Positions 1 to 8,196 of a stretch of 10,980 nt of DNA are shown here, piece after piece. Under the pieces are notes generated by a model. The model saw only the letters and a list, made by a program, of their open reading frames with translations, had not been told where the DNA came from and made no database searches. Made by a program: the position numbers and the translations under genes. This DNA comes from an uncultured Candidatus Altimarinota bacterium (GTDB lineage Bacteria > Patescibacteriota > Gracilibacteria > BD1-5 > UBA6164), in the NCBI GenBank assembly GCA_938015605.1, contig CALLPO010000113.1:1-10980 (forward strand). Reading direction: 5' to 3'. Every line of letters starts with the position of its first letter. Positions within the stretch are counted from its first letter, which is position 1.

Positions 1-1
1 A

Positions 2-229
2 CTTATAGATAAAGAAGATGTTGATTCTAAAATTGATGACATAATTGTAAGGCAGTTGATAAAAATTATTTATAGTGTTTCTTTATTTTTTTGCAAACTA
101 AAATTATTAAAAGCCAAAAACTATTTGTTAATTATTCAAACTCTTTCAAGTATTTGAGCCAAGCCATACTTTTCACTTAAGAATCTATTTCAAGTAATAT
201 TAAAGTGTTTTATTAGGAATTTATCATAA
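2..229 (+). CDS. Possible 3' end of an unidentified gene (partial)
   Basis: One plus-strand frame is open from the left edge to a TAA at 227-229, while the other two plus frames stop within the first 12 bases. The first 20 codons look coding, with many GAT, GAA, AAA and ATT codons (LIDKEDVDSKIDDII). Beyond about position 120 the frame runs antisense to the 3' end of the O-antigen ligase-like gene, and its hydrophobic sequence there may be only a shadow. The alternative is a minus-strand gene starting at the ATG at 42 and running off the window. No family is recognised. Confidence 0.25.
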
Positions 230-1908
230 TATTCTGAATTCTTATTCCATAAATCAGGTAATAATACTAATCATTGTTTATAATAGTTTGTAGCTGCTTC
301 CTTATCTCATAAATTCCAAAATGTATCTCAACAGTAGAAGTATGTTTCTGAAAAAGTATAATGAGATATGTATTCATCACATACTACTTTTCTAGATTTG
401 TTATCTCATTCATAGTATAACTTTGAACTAAAATAAATAGGTGTTTTAATTCATGAGATACTTAATCATGTATCAAAGTCTCAACTATAAAAATGATTAT
501 TAGAATTAAAAGGGTAAACATTAATAGCTTCATTCAGTCTATTTTGAAAAGTTAATGTTTCTGATATATAAAATTTATATGAAAATACTCCTCAAATAAT
601 AGTGAAAAGTGTGATAAAAAATAATAATGTATTACTTATAAATGCTGTTATTCTAGTAGTAGAATACTTATCATTAACTGTGATAAATGATAATAAAATT
701 ACACCTAGAAGATATAATACTATTGAGGTTGGGTTTAATAATAGAAATAATAGAATTAAATGTAATGACAATAGTGAGCAATTGTACAATGAATAAGAGA
801 CTATCTTCGATTTAAGAGAGAATAATTGTTTAAGAACAAAATAATAAATTCATATAATAAATATTAGTCAGGAAATTCAAAAATGAAAGAAGAAATTAAG
901 AATTAAATTATGTGGCCTATCAGCAGAAAAACCTAGATTCTCAAATACATATAAATACTCTGATTTATAATTATCAAAATGGTAGATAAAAGTTTCTAAT
1001 CATCATCAAATAAGAAATATTTTAAGGTCTGAAAATATTACACTAATGACTGTTTCCCAAATAAAAAATCTAGAAATAAATGAATGCAGTTTTTCTGGAA
1101 AAAATTTAAAAAGCAATAAAAATCAAAATAAAATAAGTGTTCAAATTAGACTAATATATATTATTTTATGTTTTCAAATAATTTTAGATAAATCAAATTT
1201 TGAATAAAAATACCATATATTAAAACACAAAAATAAAAATAAAGCTAGTACTGATTTTGTTAATAATAGTGTTATAAAAAGCATAACTATAACAAAACAC
1301 TTCCCAATAGATTTACTAGTAATTCTTCTATTCAAAAGAGAAAGATACAAAAAAGGCATGAAACTTATTATAAATATAGATACATAATTAGGGTGACCAA
1401 AAGTTGAGAAGAGTCTATTTCACAGTTCTCAGTAATCAAAAGTAGGGTAAAAGTATTCTTTCAATCAAATTAAAGAAACAAAAAGTGAAGATATTACTAA
1501 TGTATAGATAATCTTTCTAAAATAAGTTTTATCTAAAACATTTTGAAAAACTATAAATAAACCAAGTAGGTTACTCCACATAAAAAAACTATGTCACTTA
1601 ACTTCATTTCAGAAAAATGCAATATAAGGGGATGCAGAAAAATAAGTAGAAGTGATAAGTACTATAAACAAAAATCAAACCCATAGAAAAGATTTTGAGT
1701 ATTCTATATTTTTATTAAAAATAGTATTAATAAAGAATAATAAAATAACAATACAACTCCATATATTAAAAAACATCACTTTGGTAAATTCAAAGTTTCA
1801 GTTTACAGGGAATCAAAAAGAGAATCACAAAAGATTTGTGATTCTAGAATTGATAATTGGAAGAATAAATAATCCAATTAAAATAATTATTTTTATAAAT
1901 CTAGTCAT
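121..1908 (-). CDS. O-antigen ligase/polymerase-like multi-spanning membrane protein
   Basis: With UGA read as Gly this is one 595-aa frame from ATG 1908 to TAG 121-123, with about 28 UGA codons. Residues 1 to about 440 are a series of hydrophobic helices. Two family signatures are visible: RLFSTFGHPNYVS around residues 165-177 (the family's R-x-x-G-T-F-x-N-P-N motif), and a large loop with FIWETV, IGGGLETF (Gly 301-303), RPHNLILNFFFHFG (His333) and a following helix. This is the Wzy_C/WaaL (PF04932) pattern, a family that joins or polymerises lipid-linked glycans onto lipid A-core, pilins or other acceptors on the outer face of the membrane. The last 150 residues are soluble and include a TPR-like stretch (AATNYYKQGLVLLP), as in some protein O-oligosaccharyltransferases. 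It starts 8 bp after the topA stop and is probably cotranscribed. Whether it acts as ligase, polymerase or protein glycosylase cannot be told from this sequence. Confidence 0.85.
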
Positions 1909-1916
1909 AATATGAA

Positions 1917-4211
1917 TTATAAGCTTTCTCTATCTTCCTTTTCTGCAATTTTTATATTTAACTCTTCCCAAATATTTTTTGGGATATTCTTAGCTATTTT
2001 CACTTTAGGGTAGTTCTTAGCTGCAAGAAATTGTCCTCTTCTAGAATTTTTAACCACCATTTCTTCTCATGATTCCTCATCTATAAGCATTCACTTCTCT
2101 TTGAGTAATTCTTCTAGCATTTCATCTTTATCAGATTTAATTTGACCTATCCATTTAACCTTAGGATATTCACTTGATGCCAGAAACGGTCCAAATCTTC
2201 ATGTTTTTACAACAATTGTACCACCTGCTTCACAAGGTTGTCATTCATACTTTTTCTTCAGAGCATTCATTTCATTTTTTTCTTCCTCTGGTTGATCAAC
2301 AAAATCACATTCAGGATATCAGCTACATCCAATGAATTTACCTGCTTTAGAGAACCTATATATTAAATCCTCCTTACATTTAGGACATTGATTTCATGTT
2401 TTTTCAACTACTTTTTCAGCATTAGCACCAGCATCTTCTAATTCCTTTTTAAGGGTTCAATTCCAGAACTCTTCAAGCATTCAGACATAAGTTTCTTTTC
2501 AGGTAGCAATCTTATCAAATTCTTCTTCAACCGCTTTAGTAAATTTATATTCCATCATTTTAGGAAAATATTTTTCAAGAAAATCAGTTACTATAAAAGC
2601 TGTCTCAGTTGGTCAAAGATGTTTTTTAGTGATTTTTTCTATATATCCTCTATTGATAATAGTATCAATAGTTGGAGCATAAGTAGAAGGTCTACCAATC
2701 CCCTCTCATTCCATTTTTTTAACTAATGAAGCTTCAGTATATCTAGCTGGAGGTCTTGAGAATAATTGATTAGCTTCTAGATTATTTCAAACAAGATTAT
2801 CTCAAATATTAATATTTGGAAGCAATGAACTATCTGCTTCATCTTCTTCATTTTCATCATCATTTCATTCAATATAGAGTTTCATAAAACCATCAAATTT
2901 GATTACTTCTCATTTAGTAATCCATAGTTGGTTATTAGCTTTATCAGGTGAAAAACTGAACGTAGTTACCTCAATTACAGCATTTTTCATTTGTGATGCT
3001 ACAGTTCTTTTCCAAATAAGTGTATAGAGTTTTAATTGTTGAGCATCAAGTACTCATACTAAGCTTTCAGGGTTTCTTGAAATATCAGTGGGTCTAATAG
3101 CTTCATGAGCTTCTTGAGCACCTGCTGTTTTTGTAACATAATCTCTAGCTTTGAAGTAATCTTTACCAAAATGTTTAAAAATTTCATCCTTAGCTTGTCA
3201 TTTAGCAAGGTCAGAAAGGTTAAAACTATCCGTTCTCATATATGTAATAAGACCTTCTGCTTCTCCATTTCAAAGATCCATTCATTCATACAATCTTTGA
3301 GCAACCATCATGGTTTGTTTTACTCAAAAACCAAATTTTCTAGCAGCTTCTTGCTGAAGTGTAGAAGTTGTAAAAGGTGCACCTGGTTTTCTGATTGAAT
3401 CTTTTTTAACTGAGTCAACCAATTTAAAATCAAGAGCTTCCTTATTTGAAAGAACAATATTTTCTTGTTTATTTTTTCCTTCTTTAAGTGTAGTTATATC
3501 ACTATAGATTGTTGAAAGAACTTTTTGAACGCTCTCTAGAGAAGTTAATTTCTTACCTTTTCAATCAATTTTAGTAAGAGTAGATTTGAATTTATATTTT
3601 TTTCCCTCACACTCACAACTCAAAAGTATAGAAATCTTCCAAGATTCTACTGGTTTAAAATTCTGGATTTCTCTTTCTTTTTCAACTATAAGTTTAACAG
3701 CAACTGATTGCACTCTTCAAGCTGATAAACCTTTTCTTACTTTCTTCCATAATACTGGAGACACTTTGTATCATACAAGTCTATCTAATACTCTTCTTGC
3801 TTGTTGAGCATCTACCATTTCCATATCCACTTTTCTTGGATTTTCTATAGCATGTGTTATGGCTTTTTTAGTAATTTCATGAAAAACAATTCTATCAACT
3901 TTTTTAGGATCTTGTTTAAGAATGTGGCATAAATGCCACCCAATTGCTTCTCACTCACGATCCTCATCCGTTGCTATCCATATTTTAGGGTGAGTTTTAG
4001 CTAGTTTTAATAAACTGTTAACTGTTTTTTTCTTATCATCATTTATTCAGTATTCTGGCTCAAAATTATTCTCAATATCAACACCAATACTTTTAATTGG
4101 TAAATCTCTAATATGCCCCATAGATGCAACAACTGTAAAGTCATTACTTAAAAATTTTGAAATAGTCTTCCCTTTCGCTGGTGATTCCACAATCACTAAA
4201 TTTTTAGCCAT
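1917..4211 (-). CDS. topA: DNA topoisomerase I (type IA)
   Basis: A 764-aa frame with about 25 UGA-glycines. Type IA topoisomerases relax negative supercoils by nicking one strand through a tyrosine-DNA bond. The N-terminus MAKNLVIVESPAKGKT fits the TOPRIM domain (catalytic Glu9) and fixes the start, although AGAGG lies directly against the ATG with no usual spacing. The acidic TOPRIM motif DEDREGE is at residues 82-88, with Gly87 encoded by UGA. The active-site tyrosine is Tyr324 in TYMRTDS, close to Tyr319 of the E. coli enzyme. RPPARYTEASLVK and GIGRPSTYAPTI follow, as expected. A Cys4 zinc ribbon (Cys609, 612, 629, 635) lies near the C-terminus. Two further repeats resembling zinc ribbons (KTGRFGPFLASSEYPKVK and NSRRGQFLAAKNYPKVK) have lost their metal-binding cysteines. 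The O-antigen ligase-like gene follows 8 bp downstream. Confidence 0.97.
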
Positions 4212-4248
4212 CCTCTTTTTTGTTTATATTGTAATTTTACTTCAAACT

Positions 4249-4276
4249 ACTTTATAGTAAAACAAATCTTAGTCAA
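4249..4276 (-). promoter_or_regulatory. Possible topA promoter
   Basis: On the minus strand, TTGACT (4271-4276) is followed after 16 bp by TAAAGT (4249-4254). A TATAAA (4251-4256) is an alternative -10 but would leave only 14 bp. The -35 box abuts the terminator of the upstream gene, as expected if topA starts a new transcription unit. The -10 match is modest. Confidence 0.4.
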
Positions 4277-4304
4277 AAAAAAATCACATTAAGTGATTTT
4301 TTTT
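4276..4304 (-). terminator. Rho-independent terminator overlapping the stop of the GNAT-like gene
   Basis: A 12-bp perfect inverted repeat (AAAAAAAATCAC / GTGATTTTTTTT) has a 5-nt loop and ends in a T run on both strands. The TAA stop (4289-4291) of the gene ending here lies inside the loop, and the 5' arm encodes its last residues. The stem has few GC pairs, which is usual in such an AT-rich genome. It separates this gene from topA. Confidence 0.75.
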
Positions 4305-4765
4305 AGTTTAATAGTAATTCAAGGTGGGCAATCTTTTTTATCAAGAAATGCAGGTAATTTATCCTCTACTACATATTCTTCTCAGTTTTGAAAATATGAA
4401 AATATTTCATATCAAAATTTTTCTAATAATTTTATAACTTCATATTTCATAGTGTATTCATATGGAGGAAGTATATGTCAAATATTAATGTACTCTTGCA
4501 TTAGCTGTGTTCAGTATCATTTTCATCTATACTTTTTAATAACAGCTTTGAATAAATGATCTTGTGTGATTATATCATTAAAACTATCACCATAACTAGA
4601 CTGTTTAACTTCTCATGCATATTTACCTCATATTAAAAGTCTAACACCATTTTTAATAGGATGGAATATTTTTTTTATTGATTCATTTGATATATCACCA
4701 GTATAATTAGTTTGAGAGTTATGATTGAATCTTGAAGATCATTCACTACTATCATTCATAAACAT
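4289..4765 (-). CDS. GNAT-like acetyltransferase
   Basis: A 158-aa frame with 10 UGA-glycines. Residues 75-92 (VIKKYRGKGYGTQLMQEY) match motif A of the GNAT fold, the R/Q-x-x-G-x-G/A loop that holds the acetyl-CoA pyrophosphate. All three glycines of R80-G-K-G-Y-G-T are UGA codons. A later VIKLLEKFGYEIF fits the 'LYEKLGF' segment near the end of GNAT domains, and the size suits a single domain. GNATs move an acyl group from acyl-CoA to an amine; the substrate here is unknown. The start ATG at 4765 lies inside the end of the upstream gene (17-bp overlap); the ATG at 4759 is also possible. No Shine-Dalgarno is visible, so translation may be coupled. The fold is inferred from motif A and spacing only. 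Confidence 0.7.
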
Positions 4766-5264
4766 TTTTAACTAAAGATTTATTATCAAATGATATTTTA
4801 TAATTTTCTAGATATCTAGCAACTGCATAAAATATACTCCATTCATTAGTTTCTTCATATAAGTATGAATTTCAAATACTTTTCATTGGATTATATTCTT
4901 TAAGAATAGATGAATAATGATTATCTTCAGGAGCAATTGTAACAATTGCTTTTTCTGAATATTGAGAGATATTTGATAAATCAGAATCTACAACAGTAAA
5001 ATCAAATGCTTTAAGTGTAGATTTATTTATCTTCTTTGTAACATATATGTTTTTAAACTGTTCATCTCTTCCTTCTTTTCCAAAATCTCATACAACTACA
5101 AAATCAGCTGGTAAGTTAGCTAGTCAAAAATATAATTTTTGAAGTAGTGATTTATTTGAAACTTGAATAAGTCAAAGAGCTTTATTTTTTAATGGAAGTT
5201 TGTATCTTCTTTTTAAATCATTAGAAAGTTCTTTTTTTTCTTTTAATGTTTGTGCTAATGTCAT
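4749..5264 (-). CDS. Hypothetical protein, faintly like the C-terminal part of a GT5 glycogen/starch synthase
   Basis: A 171-aa frame, ATG 5264 to TAG 4749-4751, with five UGA-glycines. The last is the final sense codon, so the gene ends UGA UAG UAG. Two segments recall GT5 synthases: YKLPLKNKALGLIQVSNKSL, like the 'LGLP...LIGFVSRL' start of the C-terminal Rossmann domain, and SYLYEETNEWSIFYAVARYL, like the 'GFVFEDYNPWALYYAISRAL' region. The glycine-rich donor-site motifs and the catalytic N-terminal domain are missing, so an ordinary synthase activity is unlikely. It could be a decayed or repurposed single-domain relative, or the likeness could be chance. It is the first gene of the minus-strand block, behind a good promoter, and overlaps the GNAT-like gene. 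Confidence 0.75.
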
Positions 5265-5294
5265 ATTTGAAAGGCTTATTTGTAAACTAACTTT

Positions 5295-5324
5295 AGTATA
5301 GCATACAAACAAAAAGTTTTGCAA
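5295..5324 (-). promoter_or_regulatory. Promoter of the minus-strand block
   Basis: On the minus strand TTGCAA (5319-5324) is followed after 18 bp by TATACT (5295-5300), with a TG one base before the -10 (extended -10). Predicted transcription start is near 5288, about 24 bases before the ATG at 5264. No Shine-Dalgarno is seen in the short leader. Confidence 0.7.
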
Positions 5325-5334
5325 AAAAAAGTTA

Positions 5335-5364
5335 TTGACAACTTTAAATAATAAAAGATAAAAT
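5335..5364 (+). promoter_or_regulatory. Promoter of the dus-methyltransferase operon
   Basis: A perfect TTGACA (5335-5340) is followed after 18 bp by TAAAAT (5359-5364). Predicted start is near 5371, giving a leader of about 56 bases. Just before the dus ATG is a weak purine run, AGAGAT. The -35 box lies only 10 bp from the -35 box of the divergent promoter. Confidence 0.75.
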
Positions 5365-5426
5365 ATAGTTTGAATAATAAAAAATATTTTCTATAATTTC
5401 TAAAATTAATAATTAGAGATTGATAA

Positions 5427-6518
5427 ATGCATAAAGATTTCTGGAAAGAACAAGCAAGTAAGTGAAAACTTTGTTTTCTAGCACCAATGGATTGATATTG
5501 AGATTCTGCTTACAGGCAAACAATGAGAAGGATAGCACCTCATGTTTTTTTAGTAAGTGAATTTTATTCTTCAGATTGACTGGTTCATTCAAAATTCTTA
5601 GCAGATGCTGTGCTGCCACATGAAATAATTGAAGACCCACTAGTGATACAGATCTTTGGTAAAGCTCCTGAAATGTTTGCAAAAGCTGCAGAGATTATTT
5701 CAAAAGAAAAATATAATATTGCATGAATTGATGTAAATATGTGATGTCCTGCAAAAAAAGTTGTAAGAAGTGGTCACGGGTCAAGCCTTATGATTAATGA
5801 ATGTACTGCATTTGAAATTATTAAATCACTTGATGAAGCAACTCATCTCCCTATAACAGTTAAAACAAGGTTAAGTTTTGATGGATGACAAGACCTTATT
5901 AAGTTCTGACAATGATTACAGAATGCTTGAGCTAGACTTCTTACAATACACTGAAGAACTGCGAAACAAGCTTATACTTGAGTAGCTAATCATGAACCAA
6001 TCTATGAACTGCAAAAAAATGTAGAAGTTCCAGTTATCATGAATGGAGATATTATGAACTTCAAAATGTGAATGGAAAAAGTAAAAAATCTTGCAGGTTT
6101 TATGATAGGAAGATGAAGTTTTGGAAATCCATGGTGCTTCTTATCAGATATGCATAATCCTAATAATATAGATAATCCTGAAGAGAGAGAAAAATATTCA
6201 CATCTCAACCCTAATAACTTTGTAGATTGAATATACTATCCTACACTCAAGGAAATGCTTGATATAATGGATTTTCATGCAAAAGCATTAGTTGATACAA
6301 AATGAGAAAAGAAATGAAGTCTAGAGATAAGAAAACACCTTGTACAGTATCTAAAACATTTCCCATGAGTAAAAGTATATAGGAAAAGACTTGTTACAAC
6401 AGAAAGTTATGAAAACTCTAAAAATATTATCTTAGAAATTAGAGAAACATTCAAAGACTTTTTAGAGAGAAGGCCTGGCCTTTGAGAAATTACTAAAGAA
6501 GATTTAAGTATAGAATAA
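5427..6518 (+). CDS. dus: tRNA-dihydrouridine synthase
   Basis: A 363-aa frame, ATG 5427 to TAA 6516-6518, with 19 UGA-glycines. Dus enzymes are FMN-dependent TIM barrels that reduce uridine to dihydrouridine in tRNA, using NADPH. Motifs appear in order: LAPMDGYGDSAYR (residues 18-30, FMN-binding start of the barrel), DVNMGCPAKKVVRSGHGSSL (catalytic Cys107 in GCP), TVKTRLSFDG, TIHGRTAKQAYTG (His175), VIMNGDI and FMIGRGSFGNPW (phosphate-binding end). The C-terminal 90 residues (EIRKHLVQYLKHFPG) are the helical tRNA-binding domain. The length is typical. The leading UGAs sit where the family has Gly or small residues. The methyltransferase gene follows after 21 bp. Which tRNA position it modifies cannot be told. 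Confidence 0.97.
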
Positions 6519-6539
6519 TTTTTATCAGCTATCAAGTAT

Positions 6540-7715
6540 ATGGAAGATAATAAAAGAACATTTTTAGAATTATTAGAATTATCATGTAATAACGATGATT
6601 TTATTAATATGAAAATAAGCAAGCCCTCAGATAAAGATTTACACTACAAAAAAATTTTTATCAGAAAGATAGTATTAAAAGATCAAGTAGTCTTTAATTG
6701 CGTGTATAATAATAAAACACAAGATATAACTAAAAATTATAATCTGCAAGAATATTTACATACATGTAATGAATTCATTTGAAATGATTTTAAAAATGCA
6801 GTTCTTTTTACAAAAGAGAATGATATTACTCTCAGCTATAATAAAAAATGAATTCCTAAAATATTTTCAACTAAATCATCTAAAAAAGATTCAACAAACA
6901 ATGTTAACAATCACAATAATACAAAGCAAAGACTAATAAATACTGACAATAATATCTATTTACAGAAACTTTGAGTTATTAATTCAAATAATGTAACAGT
7001 TAATTCAAAAGTTGGTAAACTTAGACAAATTCACAAATTCATAGAAACACTTAGTAGTTCAATCAAACAGTCTTCACTTGAAAATAAAATAAATATAAAA
7101 GTCACAGACATGTGATCAGGAAAATGATATTTAACGTTTGCAGTATATGATTATATAAAAAATATCTTAGATAAGAATGTAGTTGTAAATTGAATAGAGT
7201 TCAGAAAAGATTTAGTAGAAATCTGTAATGATATTGCTCTTGATTGCTGTTTTGATGACTTGAATTTTATCCAATGAACTATTGAAGATACTCAAGTAAA
7301 AGATAATAATATCCTAATAGCCCTTCATGCATGTGACACTGCAACTGATGATGCAATTCATAAGTGAATAACTTCAAACTCTGAACTTATTGTGTTATCT
7401 CCTTGTTGTCACAAACAAATAAGGAAAGAAGTATGAAAAGGCACTCCACTAGACAGTCTTCTGGCTCATGGAATTTTCAAAGAAAGACAATCAGAAATGG
7501 TAACTGACACACTTAGGTGACTAATAATGGAACTTCATGGTTACAAAACAAAGATCTTTGAATATATAGCTGATGAACATACTCATAAAAATACTATGAT
7601 TGTATGAATAAAACATACAAATTTGATAAAAACTGAAGAGATTACCAAGAAAATTCAAGATTTTAAAAAAATGTTTTGAATTGATAATGTTTATCTAGAA
7701 AAATTACTAAAATAA
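6540..7715 (+). CDS. Class I SAM-dependent methyltransferase (Methyltransf_32 type)
   Basis: A 391-aa frame, ATG 6540 to TAA 7713-7715, with 12 UGA-glycines. The Rossmann SAM site is VTDMGSGKGYLTFA (residues 188-201). LIALHACDTATDDAI (His263, Cys265, Asp266) and VLSPCCHKQ (Cys289, Cys290, His291) are the hallmark of Methyltransf_32 (PF13679). RQSEMVTDTLRGLIME, GYKT and DEHTHKNTMI follow. The N-terminal part (ISKP, IRKIVLKD, DITKNYNLQEYL, NAVLFTKENDITLSYNKK) resembles the uncharacterised N-terminus of longer bacterial members; an Asn/Lys/Ser-rich linker at about residues 115-150 joins it to the catalytic domain. The substrate is unknown. Pairing with dus suggests an RNA target, by inference. 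The start is forced: it is the only ATG after the in-frame dus stop. No clear Shine-Dalgarno is present. Confidence 0.92.
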
Positions 7716-7781
7716 TCTATTTACTTTGAGCATTAAATAAATATATTACTCAAGCTTACAATAACTAAAGGGATTTTTTTT

Positions 7782-7904
7782 ATGAGCTATAATTATTATG
7801 ATGATGGTGAAGCAGAAATAGAAGAATGGTTAAGGATGATGGTACGTTTTGAAATATTTACTAAACATGTTGTATTTATTGTTCTAGTGTTAGTCTTAAT
7901 TTAA
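7782..7904 (+). CDS. Small membrane protein, 40 aa, unknown function
   Basis: A 40-aa frame with an acidic, tyrosine-rich head (MSYNYYDDGEAEIEEW) and a hydrophobic tail (VVFIVLVLVLI) long enough for one membrane segment with the C-terminus at the membrane. AAAGGGA lies about 8 bases before the ATG as a possible weak Shine-Dalgarno. A terminator follows 29 bases after the stop. It contains no UGA and no family is recognised. It is short enough that chance is possible, but the amphipathic layout and the terminator argue for a gene. Confidence 0.5.
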   Translation: MSYNYYDDGEAEIEEWLRMMVRFEIFTKHVVFIVLVLVLI

Positions 7905-7933
7905 ATATTTTAATAACGTCCATCAAATTTATG

Positions 7934-7959
7934 AGAGCTGTTTTTACAGCTCTTTTTTT
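7934..7959 (+). terminator. Rho-independent terminator
   Basis: AGAGCTGT / ACAGCTCT forms an 8-bp stem with a 4-nt loop, followed by seven T. It ends transcription from the 40-aa gene and perhaps read-through from the dus-methyltransferase operon. The end of its T run overlaps the -35 box of the next promoter. Confidence 0.9.
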
Positions 7960-7985
7960 GATAACTAAAAATTGTACATTATAAT
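7958..7985 (+). promoter_or_regulatory. Promoter of the 33-aa gene
   Basis: TTGATA (7958-7963) is followed after 16 bp by a perfect TATAAT (7980-7985). Predicted transcription start is near 7992, at the base of the first leader hairpin. Confidence 0.7.
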
Positions 7986-7990
7986 AAAGA

Positions 7991-8011
7991 TAAGTAAACT
8001 GATTTTACTTA
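7991..8011 (+). promoter_or_regulatory. 5'-terminal leader hairpin or operator
   Basis: A perfect 8-bp inverted repeat, TAAGTAAA / TTTACTTA, with a 5-nt loop, begins at or next to the predicted transcription start. In RNA it would be a 5'-end stem-loop; in DNA it could equally be a protein-binding palindrome. Confidence 0.5.
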
Positions 8012-8016
8012 CAACA

Positions 8017-8033
8017 AGTATTGAGGAGATACT
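8017..8033 (+). promoter_or_regulatory. Hairpin with the Shine-Dalgarno in its loop
   Basis: AGTAT (8017-8021) and ATACT (8029-8033) pair around the loop TGAGGAG, which holds the strongest Shine-Dalgarno seen in the window. The start codon at 8034 follows directly. Depending on stability, the stem could present or hinder the ribosome-binding site. The 5-bp AT-rich stem is weak on its own. Confidence 0.5.
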
Positions 8034-8135
8034 ATGCGTAGTAAAATAAAAATTACACTTATGATATTATCAACACAGTATAAATGGAAAATAATTGGAA
8101 TAATTATTGGCCTAATAATATTTTTTAAACTGTAA
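8034..8135 (+). CDS. Small basic membrane peptide, 33 aa, unknown function
   Basis: A lysine-rich N-terminal half (MRSKIKITLMILSTQYKWK) is followed by one hydrophobic segment (IIGIIIGLIIFF) and a final KL. GAGGAG lies 5 bases before the ATG, a far better ribosome-binding site than any other gene here has. Promoter, leader hairpins and a terminator 4 bases after the stop make it a self-contained unit. The composition fits a small regulatory membrane protein or a type I toxin-like peptide; no family is recognised, no antisense RNA was identified, and the toxin idea is inference only. Confidence 0.65.
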   Translation: MRSKIKITLMILSTQYKWKIIGIIIGLIIFFKL

Positions 8136-8139
8136 TTAC

Positions 8140-8166
8140 AAAACCTAGACATATTGTCTAGGTTTT
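8140..8166 (+). terminator. Terminator between the 33-aa gene and ung
   Basis: A perfect 11-bp stem, AAAACCTAGAC / GTCTAGGTTTT, with a 5-nt loop and A/T-rich flanks on both sides. The T run is short (four T, then AAAT), so termination may be leaky and ung could be transcribed by read-through. Confidence 0.75.
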
Positions 8167-8196
8167 AAATTAGCTAATAAGATTAACTAAATAATT

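Noticed and set aside
602..1915. Plus-strand ORFs of 64 and 87 aa within the left block
   Set aside because: They are shadows of the minus-strand O-antigen ligase-like gene, with no supporting signals.
3105..3807. Plus-strand ORFs of 97 and 73 aa inside topA
   Set aside because: They are antisense to conserved TopA sequence, Ser/Phe/Cys-rich as shadows usually are, and carry no recognisable motif.
5413..5682. Minus-strand ORF of 89 aa opposite the start of dus
   Set aside because: It lies antisense to the FMN-binding end of dus, which is clearly coding on the plus strand.
7716..7781. Possible hairpin TTGAG / CTCAA before the 40-aa gene
   Set aside because: Only 5 bp with a long AT loop and no T run; expected by chance at this composition.
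8154..8180. Promoter for ung (TTGTCT, 15 bp, TAATAA)
   Set aside because: It is a poor match with short spacing, and it overlaps the terminator hairpin.
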